From positions 1-63,047 of the forward strand of contig CADBSV010000005.1 of NCBI GenBank assembly GCA_902797435.1: DNA of 63,047 bases. The letters are read 5' to 3'. Made by a program: the position numbers and the translations under genes. The DNA comes from an uncultured Bacteroidia bacterium (GTDB lineage: Bacteria > Bacteroidota > Bacteroidia > Bacteroidales > UBA932). Of the stretch, positions 1 through 10,160 are shown piece by piece; the stretch's first letter is position 1, and each line of letters opens with the position of its first letter. The notes below the pieces were generated by a model. That model saw nothing but the letters and a program-made list of their open reading frames with translations. It was not told the origin of the DNA and made no database searches.

Positions 1-79
1 CTAACCACATAATTAATAACACTAAAACTAATAACCAATAGGTTGATGGATAAGAACTATCACTTGCTCAACCCGGGTA

Positions 80-110
80 CAAAGGTAGATATTATTTTTA
101 TAATTCCAAA
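80..110 (-). promoter_or_regulatory. Promoter reading out of the left edge
   Basis: On the minus strand TTTG (107-110) is followed after 19 bp by TACCTTTG (80-87), a full match to the Bacteroidota consensus TTTG-N19-TAnnTTTG. Transcription would start near 75 and run leftwards, so a gene transcribed out of the window is expected. Nothing coding is visible in 1-190, which is AT-rich. Confidence 0.65.
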
Positions 111-190
111 ATTTTTTAAGAATTTTTTTAAAAAAATTAAATAAATCTGTCCGAAGGGGAATGGCAAAGACGGACCGGATGAAAACAAAA

Positions 191-221
191 TTTGCAAATT
201 GATTAATTTGGTGTATCTTTG
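191..221 (+). promoter_or_regulatory. Promoter of tRNA-Cys
   Basis: TTTG (191-194), 19 bp, then TATCTTTG (214-221): a perfect Bacteroidota housekeeping promoter. It ends 10 bp before the first base of the tRNA, so the primary transcript needs almost no 5' trimming. Confidence 0.8.
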
Positions 222-231
222 CATCCCCAAT

Positions 232-302
232 GGTGCTTTGGCCGAGTGGTTAGGCACAGGTCTGCAAAACCTGGTACAGCGGTTCGATTCCGCTAGGCAC
301 CT
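232..302 (+). tRNA. tRNA-Cys (GCA)
   Basis: A 71-nt cloverleaf. The acceptor stem is GGTGCTT (232-238) with AGGCACC (295-301). The anticodon stem is CAGGT/ACCTG around loop CTGCAAA, giving anticodon GCA (264-266). The T arm carries GGTTCGATTCC. Base 302 is T, the U73 discriminator expected for cysteine tRNA. CCA is not encoded, as is usual in Bacteroidota. A strong promoter precedes it and an intrinsic terminator follows, so it is a single-gene unit. Confidence 0.95.
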
Positions 303-307
303 CACTC

Positions 308-340
308 AGAACTCCGCTGCAAGGCGGAGTTCTTTCGTTT
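308..340 (+). terminator. Intrinsic terminator of tRNA-Cys
   Basis: A perfect 10-bp stem, AGAACTCCGC (308-317) with GCGGAGTTCT (324-333), closes a 6-nt loop. It begins 5 nt after the tRNA and is followed by the T-rich TTCGTTT. Confidence 0.85.
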
Positions 341-351
341 CCGTATTCAGC

Positions 352-382
352 ATTGCATGCTGGCGGATTTTTGTTATCTTTG
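352..382 (+). promoter_or_regulatory. Promoter of the DUF3467 operon
   Basis: ATTG (352-355), 19 bp, then TATCTTTG (375-382). The ATG at 409 lies 26 nt downstream, giving a short leader. It probably serves the whole run to 7177, where genes are spaced by a few bases or overlap. Confidence 0.7.
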
Positions 383-408
383 TAAGATAAATACAGAATA
401 CCGGAATT

Positions 409-723
409 ATGGCAGAAGAAAAGAAAGTCAGCATCAATCTGGCCCCCGAAATCGCCCAGGGAGTTTACTCCAACCTGGCAATCATCTCTCATTCCCGCAG
501 TGAGTTCACTCTCGATTTTGCTGCAAATCTTCCCGGGCTTCCCGGCCCGAAAGTAGGAAGCCGGGTGATCATGAGCCCCGAACATGCAAAGAGGCTCCTC
601 AATGCACTCGCTGAGAACATCGGCAAGTACGAGAGTCAGTTCGGCCGCATTGAAATCGTTCAGGAGCAGCCCCGAGGCACTTTCAACATAGCGGATTTCA
701 ATCCGGGCAACACCAAATCGTAG
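409..723 (+). CDS. DUF3467 family protein
   Basis: A 104-residue protein of the DUF3467 family, a small conserved protein of unknown function widespread in Bacteroidota. It begins MAEEKKVSINLAPEIAQG and carries the family pattern of a GVYSNLAIISHSRSEF strand followed by VIMSPEHAKRLLNALAENI, which looks like an alpha/beta fold. There is no signal peptide or membrane segment, so it should be cytoplasmic. It is first in a tight plus-strand run, two bases before the KdsC-like phosphatase. The ATG at 409 is the only sensible start, 26 nt after the -7 promoter element. I assign no biochemical role. Confidence 0.88.
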   Translation: MAEEKKVSINLAPEIAQGVYSNLAIISHSRSEFTLDFAANLPGLPGPKVGSRVIMSPEHAKRLLNALAENIGKYESQFGRIEIVQEQPRGTFNIADFNPGNTKS

Positions 724-725
724 GG

Positions 726-1247
726 ATGGACCTTTCCAGGATAAAGGCTATCACCTTCGACGTAGATGGCGTCATGACAGACGGCAGCCTGCTTGCCATG
801 GACCATTCGGAATTCATCCGGGTGTTCAATGCCAAAGACAGCTTCGCCGCCCGTATGGCCGTGATGCAGGGATACATCCTCGGCGTTTTCACCGGGGGTG
901 ATACTGAGGGTGTTCATACCCGCATGCTGACGATGGGCGTGGCTCCCGAAGATATTTACATGCATTGCCGTGGCAAACTTAAGGCATTCGAAGACTTTTG
1001 CCGGAGGCACTCGCTCAGCCCGGAAGAGGTGCTTTACGTGGGTGACGACATTCCCGACCTTCAGGTAGTCAAGGCGGCGGGCATCGGGGCCGTTCCGGCC
1101 GATGCTTCGCCGGAACTGCTGGAGGCAGCCGATTATATCTGCAAGGTTCCCGGCGGGCGCGGATGCCTAAGGGAACTGATCGAAATGGTCCTCAGGCCGG
1201 CCGGGCACTGGACCTTCGATGCTGAGATTTACGAGAAAATCTTCTGA
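726..1247 (+). CDS. kdsC: KdsC-type HAD phosphatase (KDO-8-P phosphatase)
   Basis: A 173-residue HAD-superfamily phosphatase of the KdsC type, which hydrolyses 3-deoxy-manno-octulosonate 8-phosphate to KDO for lipopolysaccharide core synthesis. The nucleophile motif FDVDGVMTDG gives Asp12 and Asp14, motif 2 is FTGGD near 55-59, and the Mg2+-binding motif is GDD at 106-108. As in KdsC there is no cap domain, and the length matches the family (about 170-190). KdsC enzymes are tetramers completed by a neighbouring C-terminus. Its place in an envelope-rich genome with LptD (55458) fits LPS synthesis. A related sugar-phosphate phosphatase cannot be excluded from sequence alone. Confidence 0.85.
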   Translation: MDLSRIKAITFDVDGVMTDGSLLAMDHSEFIRVFNAKDSFAARMAVMQGYILGVFTGGDTEGVHTRMLTMGVAPEDIYMHCRGKLKAFEDFCRRHSLSPEEVLYVGDDIPDLQVVKAAGIGAVPADASPELLEAADYICKVPGGRGCLRELIEMVLRPAGHWTFDAEIYEKIF

Positions 1248-1252
1248 AGAAA

Positions 1253-1832
1253 ATGCGTCTCGAAGGGAAAAAGGTGATTCTCGCCAGCGGCTCTCCCAGA
1301 AGAAGGGAACTGCTGGAGGCTCTGGATATCCCTTTCGAGGTGGATACCAGGAGCTCTTTCAGCGAAGAATTCGACCCTTCTGTCCCACATGACAGCGTTC
1401 CTGCGCTCATGTCCATAGGTAAGAGCCATGGATTCTGGAGGCCTCTTGAAAAAGGGGAGATACTGCTTACTTCCGATACCATGGTCCTGCTCGACAAACT
1501 TATCATGGGAAAGCCCCATGGCAGGGAGGATGCGGTGCGAATGCTCAGGTCCCTTTCTGGGCGTACGCACGAGGTGATTACGGCCGTTACGGTTAGGGAC
1601 AGATCCCACGAGGAGACGGTTTCCGATGTGACCAAGGTGTCGTTCAGGCCTCTTACAGAAGACGAAATCAGTTATTATATAGATACTTATCGCCCATACG
1701 ACAAGGCCGGCGGCTACGGCATCCAGGAATGGATAGGTTTTGCTGCATGCACCGGTATCGACGGCTCTTTTTATAATGTCATGGGCTTCCCTGTTCACAG
1801 GGTTTATGAATTGTTGACAAAATTTGCACAAT

Positions 1833-1840
<8 letters not shown>
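1253..1840 (+). CDS. maf: Maf family nucleotide pyrophosphatase
   Basis: A 195-residue Maf/HAM1-superfamily protein. Bacterial Maf proteins hydrolyse dTTP, UTP and modified nucleotides, and have been linked to septum inhibition. The N-terminal signature ASGSPRRREL (11-20) and the central SDTMVLLDKLIMGKP, with catalytic Asp75, are both intact. So is the later YxxxGGYxIQ segment (KAGGYGIQEW). It starts five bases after the KdsC-like gene and its stop overlaps the valS start by eight bases, implying translational coupling. No signal peptide; cytoplasmic. Confidence 0.9.
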
Positions 1841-4459
<2,619 letters not shown>

Positions 4460-4463
<4 letters not shown>

Positions 4464-4870
4464 TAAGGTACGAGACTACTTTTCCGGTACGCTACTATGA
4501 ATGCGACCCAATGGGTATAGTGCATCACAGCAACTATCTGCGCTATTTTGAGTGTGCGCGCGATGAGATGATTGCCTCGTGGGGGTATGGAGTTGAGCAG
4601 TGCCAGGCAGATGGCATCACCTTTCCGGTTGCCAAGGCTGAGCTGCGCTTCCACCGTCCCGCCGTCACCGGCGATGTGCTCACCGTCGTCGCTGAGATTC
4701 CCCAGCTGCCGCTGGCCAAACTGGTTGTGAACCAGAAGGTGCTGAATTCCCGCGGCGAACTCTGCTGCGAGGGTTCCATCACTCTCGGTTTCCTGTCTGC
4801 AGCCACAGGCAGGCCTACACGCTGTCCCGAAAAGATGCTGGCCCTGCTTGAAGCGGCCTGGACAGACTGA
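4460..4870 (+). CDS. YbgC-type acyl-CoA thioesterase
   Basis: A 136-residue hotdog-fold thioesterase of the 4-hydroxybenzoyl-CoA/YbgC family, which hydrolyses acyl-CoA or acyl-carrier thioesters. The motif YYECDPMGIVHHSNYLRYFE contains the catalytic Asp16 and the helix-capping residues of the hotdog helix. The length matches the family. ATG and the valS stop share bases (ATGA), and its own TGA overlaps the next ATG by one base, so it is embedded in the operon. The substrate cannot be read from sequence; E. coli YbgC works with the Tol-Pal and phospholipid machinery, but no tol genes are next to it here. Confidence 0.85.
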
Positions 4871-6645
4871 TGGTAAGCATAAACAACGTTACGGTCGCAT
4901 TCGGCAGTTATACCCTGCTGGATGCGGTCTCTTTTCATATCTCGGACGGTGACAAAATAGGCCTTGTCGGTAAGAACGGGGCGGGGAAGTCCACGATAAT
5001 GAAGATCATTGTCGGCCTCGAGAAGCCGGATTCCGGAAGGGTGGAGATGCCTAAGGAGCAGACTGTCGGCTACCTTCCGCAGATTATGGAGCATCACTGG
5101 GGTAAGACAGTCCTCGCCGAGGTTAAGGAGTCGTGCCCCGATTCCGGTCCTGGGGAGGCTGAAAAAATCCTTCACGGCCTTGGATTCCTTCCGGAGGAGA
5201 TGGAGCGCCTGTGCGAAACCTTTTCCCAGGGCTGGAACATGCGCATCGAACTGGCCAAGATTCTTCTTGCCAAGCCTTCTTTGCTGCTTCTGGACGAACC
5301 TACTAACCATCTGGACATAGAGTCCATCGAGTGGCTTGAAGATTATCTGAAGGCCTACAGGGGCTCTGTAATGGTGGTTTCCCACGACCGCAAGTTCCTC
5401 GACGGGGTTACAAACAGGACTGTTGAGATAATGCTGGGCCGCATTTACGACTACAAGGTGCCGTACACCCGTTATACGGAGCTTCGCGCCGAGCGTCTTG
5501 CCCAGCAGAAAGCTGCCTATGACAATCAGCAGAAGATGATTGCCAAGACAGAAGATTTCATCCGGACCTTCCGCTACAAGCCGACCAAGAGCAATCAGGT
5601 TCAGAGCCGCATCAAGGCCCTGGAGAAGCTGGAAAGGATAGAAGTGGACGAAACGGATGGCGCCGTGCTGAGAATCAAGTTTCCCCCGGCTTCCCGTACC
5701 GGAGACGTGGTATATAAATGCGAAGACCTCACTGTAGGTTATCCGGGCAAAGTTGTTTTCAGTGGTGCGAATGTAGAAATCCGAAGGGGAGAAAGGGTTG
5801 CTTTCGTAGGGCGTAATGGAGAGGGGAAGACCACCCTTATGAGAGTGATTGCAGGAGAGTTGGAACCAATCTCCGGAGATTCTAAAGTAGGACTTCATGT
5901 GGACCTGGGTTATTTCGCTCAGAATCAGGAGCAAGTATTGGATCCGAAAGATACTGTGTGGAGTGCGGTAGAGAGGATTTGCCCGGGGGAGATGCACTCA
6001 TCGCTGCGCGATCTTCTCGCCCAGTTCCTGTTCCGCGGAGATGATATCGACAAGAGGGTTTCCGTGCTGAGCGGAGGCGAGCGTGCCCGCCTCGGAATGG
6101 CAAGGCTCATGCTTCAGAGCCATAACGTGCTTGCGTTGGACGAACCCACCAACCACATGGATATCAAGAGCAAGGATATTCTCAAGCAGGCTCTTCAGGC
6201 CTTTGACGGCACACTTGTCGTCGTCTCGCACGACAGGGACTTTCTCTCTGGCCTTGTTGACAAAATATACGAATTCCGGGGCGGCCGGGTAAAAGAACAT
6301 CTTGGAGGAGTACAGGATTTCCTGCATAAACTGCATATCGAAACCCTTCAGGAACTGGAGCGCAAGAATTCCCCGGTTGCAGCAAACGTTCCTGAAGCTC
6401 CAAAGCCTGCTTCCGTGGACTATGCGGCAATGCGGGAACAGTCTAAAGCTGAAAAGAAGAAAAGGCAGCGTATCGAGTTCTTGGAAAAGCAGATAGCTAA
6501 GGATGAATCTCGTATGAAAGCTATCGAGGCTGTGCTTTCGGCCCCTGGTGAGGGCGACGATATAATGGAACTCACAAGGGAGTACCTGGAACTGAAGCGC
6601 GACTCTGACGCCTGGACCGAGGAGTGGCTCACCCTTAACGAATAG
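4870..6645 (+). CDS. ABC-F family ATPase (Uup/YdiF-like)
   Basis: A 591-residue soluble protein with two ABC ATPase domains and no membrane segments, the ABC-F arrangement of ribosome-acting ATPases. Domain 1 has Walker A GKNGAGKST (34-42), a variant signature FSQGW and Walker B LLLLDEPTNHLD. Domain 2 has Walker A GRNGEGKTT (about 313-321), signature LSGGERARLG and Walker B LALDEPTNHMD. Between them is the charged P-site tRNA-interacting linker (about 185-265), and a charged helical C-terminal extension follows (about 515-591), as in Uup. Housekeeping factor versus antibiotic-protection protein cannot be settled, but the core operon context favours housekeeping. Confidence 0.9.
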   Translation: MVSINNVTVAFGSYTLLDAVSFHISDGDKIGLVGKNGAGKSTIMKIIVGLEKPDSGRVEMPKEQTVGYLPQIMEHHWGKTVLAEVKESCPDSGPGEAEKILHGLGFLPEEMERLCETFSQGWNMRIELAKILLAKPSLLLLDEPTNHLDIESIEWLEDYLKAYRGSVMVVSHDRKFLDGVTNRTVEIMLGRIYDYKVPYTRYTELRAERLAQQKAAYDNQQKMIAKTEDFIRTFRYKPTKSNQVQSRIKALEKLERIEVDETDGAVLRIKFPPASRTGDVVYKCEDLTVGYPGKVVFSGANVEIRRGERVAFVGRNGEGKTTLMRVIAGELEPISGDSKVGLHVDLGYFAQNQEQVLDPKDTVWSAVERICPGEMHSSLRDLLAQFLFRGDDIDKRVSVLSGGERARLGMARLMLQSHNVLALDEPTNHMDIKSKDILKQALQAFDGTLVVVSHDRDFLSGLVDKIYEFRGGRVKEHLGGVQDFLHKLHIETLQELERKNSPVAANVPEAPKPASVDYAAMREQSKAEKKKRQRIEFLEKQIAKDESRMKAIEAVLSAPGEGDDIMELTREYLELKRDSDAWTEEWLTLNE

Positions 6646-6652
6646 CTATTTT

Positions 6653-7177
6653 ATGGACAGTCAGATTCTGGAAGTATGCGGCAGCCGTTTCCGTTTTGTG
6701 GAAGGGGAAGACACCGTCTTTGAATGTCGCTGCGGTCATGGCCGTAACGGTTTCTCTTCCGACAAGAGGGAAGGGGATGGAAAGACTCCCGTCGGCACCT
6801 TTCCGATAGAGTTCGCATTCGGTCTGGAAGAGCCTCCGGCATGCCTTCTTCCGTTCCGGAAAATTACCCCGTTTTCGTACTGGTCTGGGGAGGCTGAAGA
6901 CTACAATACATGGGTGGAATCAGAGCCCGGAAAAAGGGACATGAGCCTAAGCGAACACCTCGCAGATTACCCTGTCGAATACCGCTTCGCCTTTAGTATC
7001 GGGTACAATACCGAGGCCAGGAAATGGGGGCTTGGATCTGCTATTTTTCTTCATTGCAAAGGGGCCAGAAAATGGAATACTGCGGGCTGTATAAGCCTCC
7101 CTGAAGGCCGGATCCGCACCCTTATGGCCCGATTGCGTCCTGGAGCCGTTATAAAAATCATAAATCCCTCTGAATGA
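6653..7177 (+). CDS. YkuD (L,D-transpeptidase) domain protein without signal peptide
   Basis: A 174-residue protein made almost entirely of a YkuD domain, the fold of L,D-transpeptidases that cross-link or modify peptidoglycan. GKTPVGTF (about 43-50) and the catalytic region FLHCKGARKWNTAGCISLP (His134, Cys146) are present; the usual SHGC is TAGC here. No signal peptide, lipobox or membrane helix is visible at either plausible start, which is unusual for an enzyme whose substrate is periplasmic. It starts seven bases after the ABC-F gene and ends the operon. It may be exported by another route or act on a cytoplasmic substrate. Confidence 0.82.
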   Translation: MDSQILEVCGSRFRFVEGEDTVFECRCGHGRNGFSSDKREGDGKTPVGTFPIEFAFGLEEPPACLLPFRKITPFSYWSGEAEDYNTWVESEPGKRDMSLSEHLADYPVEYRFAFSIGYNTEARKWGLGSAIFLHCKGARKWNTAGCISLPEGRIRTLMARLRPGAVIKIINPSE

Positions 7178-7224
7178 GAGATGTATGAGTTGTTATAATT
7201 GTAATTTATTGTTTACAAATAGGC

Positions 7225-7244
7225 TTGTAACAAAAAAGTTACAG
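7225..7244. repeat. Small hairpin with A6 loop between convergent genes
   Basis: TGTAAC (7226-7231) pairs with GTTACA (7238-7243) around a loop of six A. It lies in the 98-bp gap between the YkuD gene and the 3' end of cinA. The same GTAAC-A6-GTTA layout recurs at 22118-22133. There is no following T tract, so termination is uncertain. Confidence 0.35.
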
Positions 7245-7275
7245 CATTAAACAAAACTGTTATATCTATTGGTTA

Positions 7276-8550
7276 TCACTTATTTAGATATTCAATAATG
7301 TAACGCCTCAAAAAATCGAGAGCAGAGGCAGAAAAGCGCTCGATATTTCGCTTTCTATCGTTCTTGTAATTGTACCTTTCGGCCCTTGTTCCAAGAGGTC
7401 CGGACACTCCTATCCAGACCGTGCCGGCAGGTTCATGCGAGTCTCCGTAAGCATCCGCCCAGCCTGTTGTTGCCACGGCAAAGTCTGTCTTGAGAAGCGA
7501 CCTCACACCCTCCGCCATGGCCTGGGCAACCTCGCTGCTTACGATACCTTTTTCCTCTATGGTTTCAGCCTTCACGCCGAGAAGATTTTTCTTGACTTCG
7601 GGGGAGTATGAGGTGACGCTTCCTATGAAATATTCGCTAGCCCCGGAGACGCTCGTCACCAGGTGCGCAATCTCTCCTCCGGTGCAGGATTCTGCAGCGG
7701 AAAGGGTGAATCCGTTGTCTTTGAGGAGGCGTCCTACCACCTTTTCGAGCCCTTCGTCATTAAGGGAATAAATACGGTTTCCGAGTATCTTCTCCAGTTT
7801 CCTTATTTCTGTATCCATGCGGGCATGGGCCTCGTTTTTCTCCCCACCGTAAACGGAGAGTCTGAGCCTCACTCCCATGAGGGTATTGGGAAGGTAAGCG
7901 AGGTGCATGTCAGCGGGAAGGGAAGTCTCCCACGGCTCTATGAGTTTGGCAAGGGCCGATTCGGCAAGGCCGTAAACCATTATGCTGCTGTGGGATATAC
8001 TTTCTGTCCTAAAATGATTGCAGATATCTGCCATGACATCGTCGAGGGCCGCTTCTGTTTCGTAGGGCACTCCCGGCATGGCATAAAGGACTGCCGGGTG
8101 GCCGAAACGCTCTCTGTCAAAGCGGAAAACCATTATCGGGGCGGTTCCCCTGTGGTTTACTATCACATCGCATCCGACGGGAACGTCGGCCTGGGCGAGG
8201 TTGATGTCCAGGACATCGAGACCGCGGGAGTGCAGGAAACGGCGTACTTCTTCCTCCTGTCCCTCGTGCCTTACATATCCTTTGCTGCCAAACAGGCTTG
8301 CAAGGGCCTCTTTCGTGATATCGTCTTTCGTGGGCCCCAGACCTCCGGTGGAAATGACGATTTCGTTTCTTGTGAGCTCTTCGCAGAGTCGGGTGATAAT
8401 CTGCTCCCTGTCATCGGGAATGGATATAATGTCGGCAGTTTTCACCCCAATTTCTCCGAGCCTTCGGGATACCATTGCGGAATTTGTATCGACAATCTGA
8501 CCGATGAGGATCTCGTCGCCGATGGTTACGATGGATGCAGATATTTTCAT
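7276..8550 (-). CDS. cinA: CinA family protein (nicotinamide-nucleotide amidase)
   Basis: A 424-residue two-domain CinA protein. The N-terminal molybdopterin-binding-like (COG1058) domain has TIGDEILIGQIVDTNSA and STGGLGPTKDD and acts on ADP-ribose-type pyrophosphates in characterised homologues. The C-terminal domain (about 265-424, AAESCTGG) is the nicotinamide-mononucleotide deamidase that recycles NMN into NAD. The full length matches the family. Its ATG overlaps the stop of the dihydroorotate-dehydrogenase-like gene by 4 nt, so the two are co-translated. PncB at the far end of the window belongs to the same NAD economy. Confidence 0.94.
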   Translation of the reverse strand: MKISASIVTIGDEILIGQIVDTNSAMVSRRLGEIGVKTADIISIPDDREQIITRLCEELTRNEIVISTGGLGPTKDDITKEALASLFGSKGYVRHEGQEEEVRRFLHSRGLDVLDINLAQADVPVGCDVIVNHRGTAPIMVFRFDRERFGHPAVLYAMPGVPYETEAALDDVMADICNHFRTESISHSSIMVYGLAESALAKLIEPWETSLPADMHLAYLPNTLMGVRLRLSVYGGEKNEAHARMDTEIRKLEKILGNRIYSLNDEGLEKVVGRLLKDNGFTLSAAESCTGGEIAHLVTSVSGASEYFIGSVTSYSPEVKKNLLGVKAETIEEKGIVSSEVAQAMAEGVRSLLKTDFAVATTGWADAYGDSHEPAGTVWIGVSGPLGTRAERYNYKNDRKRNIERFSASALDFLRRYIIEYLNK

Positions 8551-9344
8551 TTCTTTCTGAGTTTTTTCAGGATTGCCTTTGGGAGAGCCGGTTTAAACCG
8601 CTCCGGCGTGCATTGCAGGGCAACCAGGGAGGCTCCAGATGCTATGAGAGCTGCGGCCTGGGATGCAGTGGCGATGCGGCTTTCCGCTATGATGGGGAAG
8701 CGGCCTCTGGTAAAGGCTGCGGCAGTTTCCAGCAAAGCCTTTGCGGGGAGCATGACCCCGTCTATACCGTTCATCAGGCAATAATCGAGAATGGCGTTAA
8801 GTTCTTCTGTTTTAAGGGATCCGCACAGCCTCAATAGTACCGGATGGTAGAAATCGTATGCAGTACGTGCTTTGAGGATGGGATCGGTAACAGCCCGTAT
8901 GAATCCCGGGTCGCCGACAGGTTTTGTCTTATTGCTTGAAAAGTCGAGCAGGGTGAAATCGAAGAAATCGTAACTGTAGTCGAAAGCATCGAGATAGTCC
9001 TTTACGATGTCGTCTTCCGAAACGCTGCCTTCATTATTCGTTATATCGAAGCCTATCAGGAGATTATGGGCAGACTCTTTCCTGAGGGCAGAGACTGCGG
9101 AACGTACTCCGCCCTTTTTTTTGAAGGAGAGGGGGCCGAGTACCACAAAAGAACAGCCTGCAGCGCCTGCAGCATTGTAGTATTGCGCATCGGTATCGAA
9201 GCCGGGAGCAAGGCCTACCGGATTCCTGAAATCGAGGTCAAAGACATCTTTGTGAAGGTCGGCAGACTCATAGCCAAAGAACATTCGAAAAATGCTCCTT
9301 GCCGTATGGTTGCCAGCGATGAATTTGAGGAAACTCCGGTACAT
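8547..9344 (-). CDS. Degenerate dihydroorotate dehydrogenase homologue
   Basis: A 265-residue protein recognisable as a class 2 dihydroorotate dehydrogenase relative by RNPVGLAPGFDTDA (about 40-53) and GASLVALQ near the C-terminus, but about 70 residues shorter than E. coli PyrD. The residues that define the enzyme are missing. The FMN/orotate lysine of GLDKD is Thr51. The NISSPNTPGLR loop with its catalytic serine is replaced by LLDFSSNKTKPVGD. The VKIAPD lysine is gone (LLRLCGS), and GGLSG and GVGGI are absent. I therefore infer a non-catalytic homologue, perhaps a flavin- or nucleotide-sensing protein, coupled to cinA. A promoter sits directly against its ATG. Confidence 0.75.
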   Translation of the reverse strand: MYRSFLKFIAGNHTARSIFRMFFGYESADLHKDVFDLDFRNPVGLAPGFDTDAQYYNAAGAAGCSFVVLGPLSFKKKGGVRSAVSALRKESAHNLLIGFDITNNEGSVSEDDIVKDYLDAFDYSYDFFDFTLLDFSSNKTKPVGDPGFIRAVTDPILKARTAYDFYHPVLLRLCGSLKTEELNAILDYCLMNGIDGVMLPAKALLETAAAFTRGRFPIIAESRIATASQAAALIASGASLVALQCTPERFKPALPKAILKKLRKK

Positions 9345-9348
9345 GGTA

Positions 9349-9380
9349 CAAATTTATGTCCAAACCGAGAGAAAAGCAAA
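9349..9380 (-). promoter_or_regulatory. Promoter abutting the start codon at 9344
   Basis: On the minus strand TTTG (9377-9380), 20 bp, then TAAATTTG (9349-9356). Only four bases (TACC) separate the -7 element from the ATG, so transcription should start at or within a base or two of the start codon. Confidence 0.75.
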
Positions 9381-9395
9381 TAATTGAGAGTCTTC

Positions 9396-9824
9396 TTAGT
9401 GGAGCTCTTCGAAGCTATTGTCGCTGTAAAAGACTATGATTTTAGATATAGTCCGTTTATTTACAGGCGATTGAATAGATTTAGCTGAAGTCTTTCTTTC
9501 GGTAATTCTATTCTCGTAGTTCTCGTATTCCTCCGGAAAAAGAAGACTGTCTGCAGAATCCTCTTCTTCCGTCTGCACCAGAGTGGCTGCAAGCGGTTTA
9601 ATATCAGCAGAATCGCCCTTGTACATCTTTCCCTTGCCGGTTATGAGCCATTCAAGATTCAGGGAAGGGTAGTGCTTTGACATACTCAGTATGAAATCGT
9701 ACCCGGGACGGTTGCGTCCTGCAATGATATGGGATACGCTCGCCCGTGCAACTCCGATTGTGTCGGCGAATTGAGACTGCGAGATGTTCTCGGCGCTTAA
9801 GAACTGCTGAAGACGGTTGTTCAT
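9396..9824 (-). CDS. XRE-family transcriptional regulator
   Basis: A 142-residue DNA-binding protein with an N-terminal helix-turn-helix of the XRE/lambda-Cro type: LSAENISQSQFADTIGVARA (about 8-27) followed by SVSHIIAGRNRPGYDFI. A WLITGKGKMYKG segment typical of Bacteroidota XRE proteins follows (about 55-66). The rest is polar and acidic, with no recognised domain. I start at the ATG at 9824 because the longer in-frame extension overlaps the promoter. The upstream region carries TACAAATGTA (9842-9851) and its near reverse complement at 9889-9898, plausible operator sites for autoregulation. Targets are unknown. Confidence 0.82.
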   Translation of the reverse strand: MNNRLQQFLSAENISQSQFADTIGVARASVSHIIAGRNRPGYDFILSMSKHYPSLNLEWLITGKGKMYKGDSADIKPLAATLVQTEEEDSADSLLFPEEYENYENRITERKTSAKSIQSPVNKRTISKIIVFYSDNSFEELH

Positions 9825-9843
9825 TTTGTTTACTGTTTGTTTA

Positions 9844-9875
9844 CAAATGTAGAAAACTTTTTTAAACAAAACAAA
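9844..9875 (-). promoter_or_regulatory. Promoter of the XRE regulator
   Basis: On the minus strand TTTG (9872-9875), 20 bp, TACATTTG (9844-9851); the ATG at 9824 is 19 nt further on. The -7 element overlaps one of two inverted copies of TACATTTGT, the other being on the plus strand at 9889-9896. Confidence 0.65.
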
Positions 9876-10160
9876 CAATGTTGCAGTTTACATTTGTTCA
9901 CACTATTTGTAACATGACCCGAAATAACATAAAGTAAATATTTATATTTAAGCTATTAATCAGCTGAAAATCAGAGATAATAGCAACATATATACTTCTC
10001 GTCATAGGGGAGTTTCACCACTTTTACCTTAAATTATCAACTTTGCTTTAATTGAAACTTTAGAAATAAAATTATAAATGATTGATAAAGAGCATAATAA
10101 TTAAAAGGTTTATTTCATATAAATTTTACTTATAAATAAATGCAATACTTTTGTAAATTC

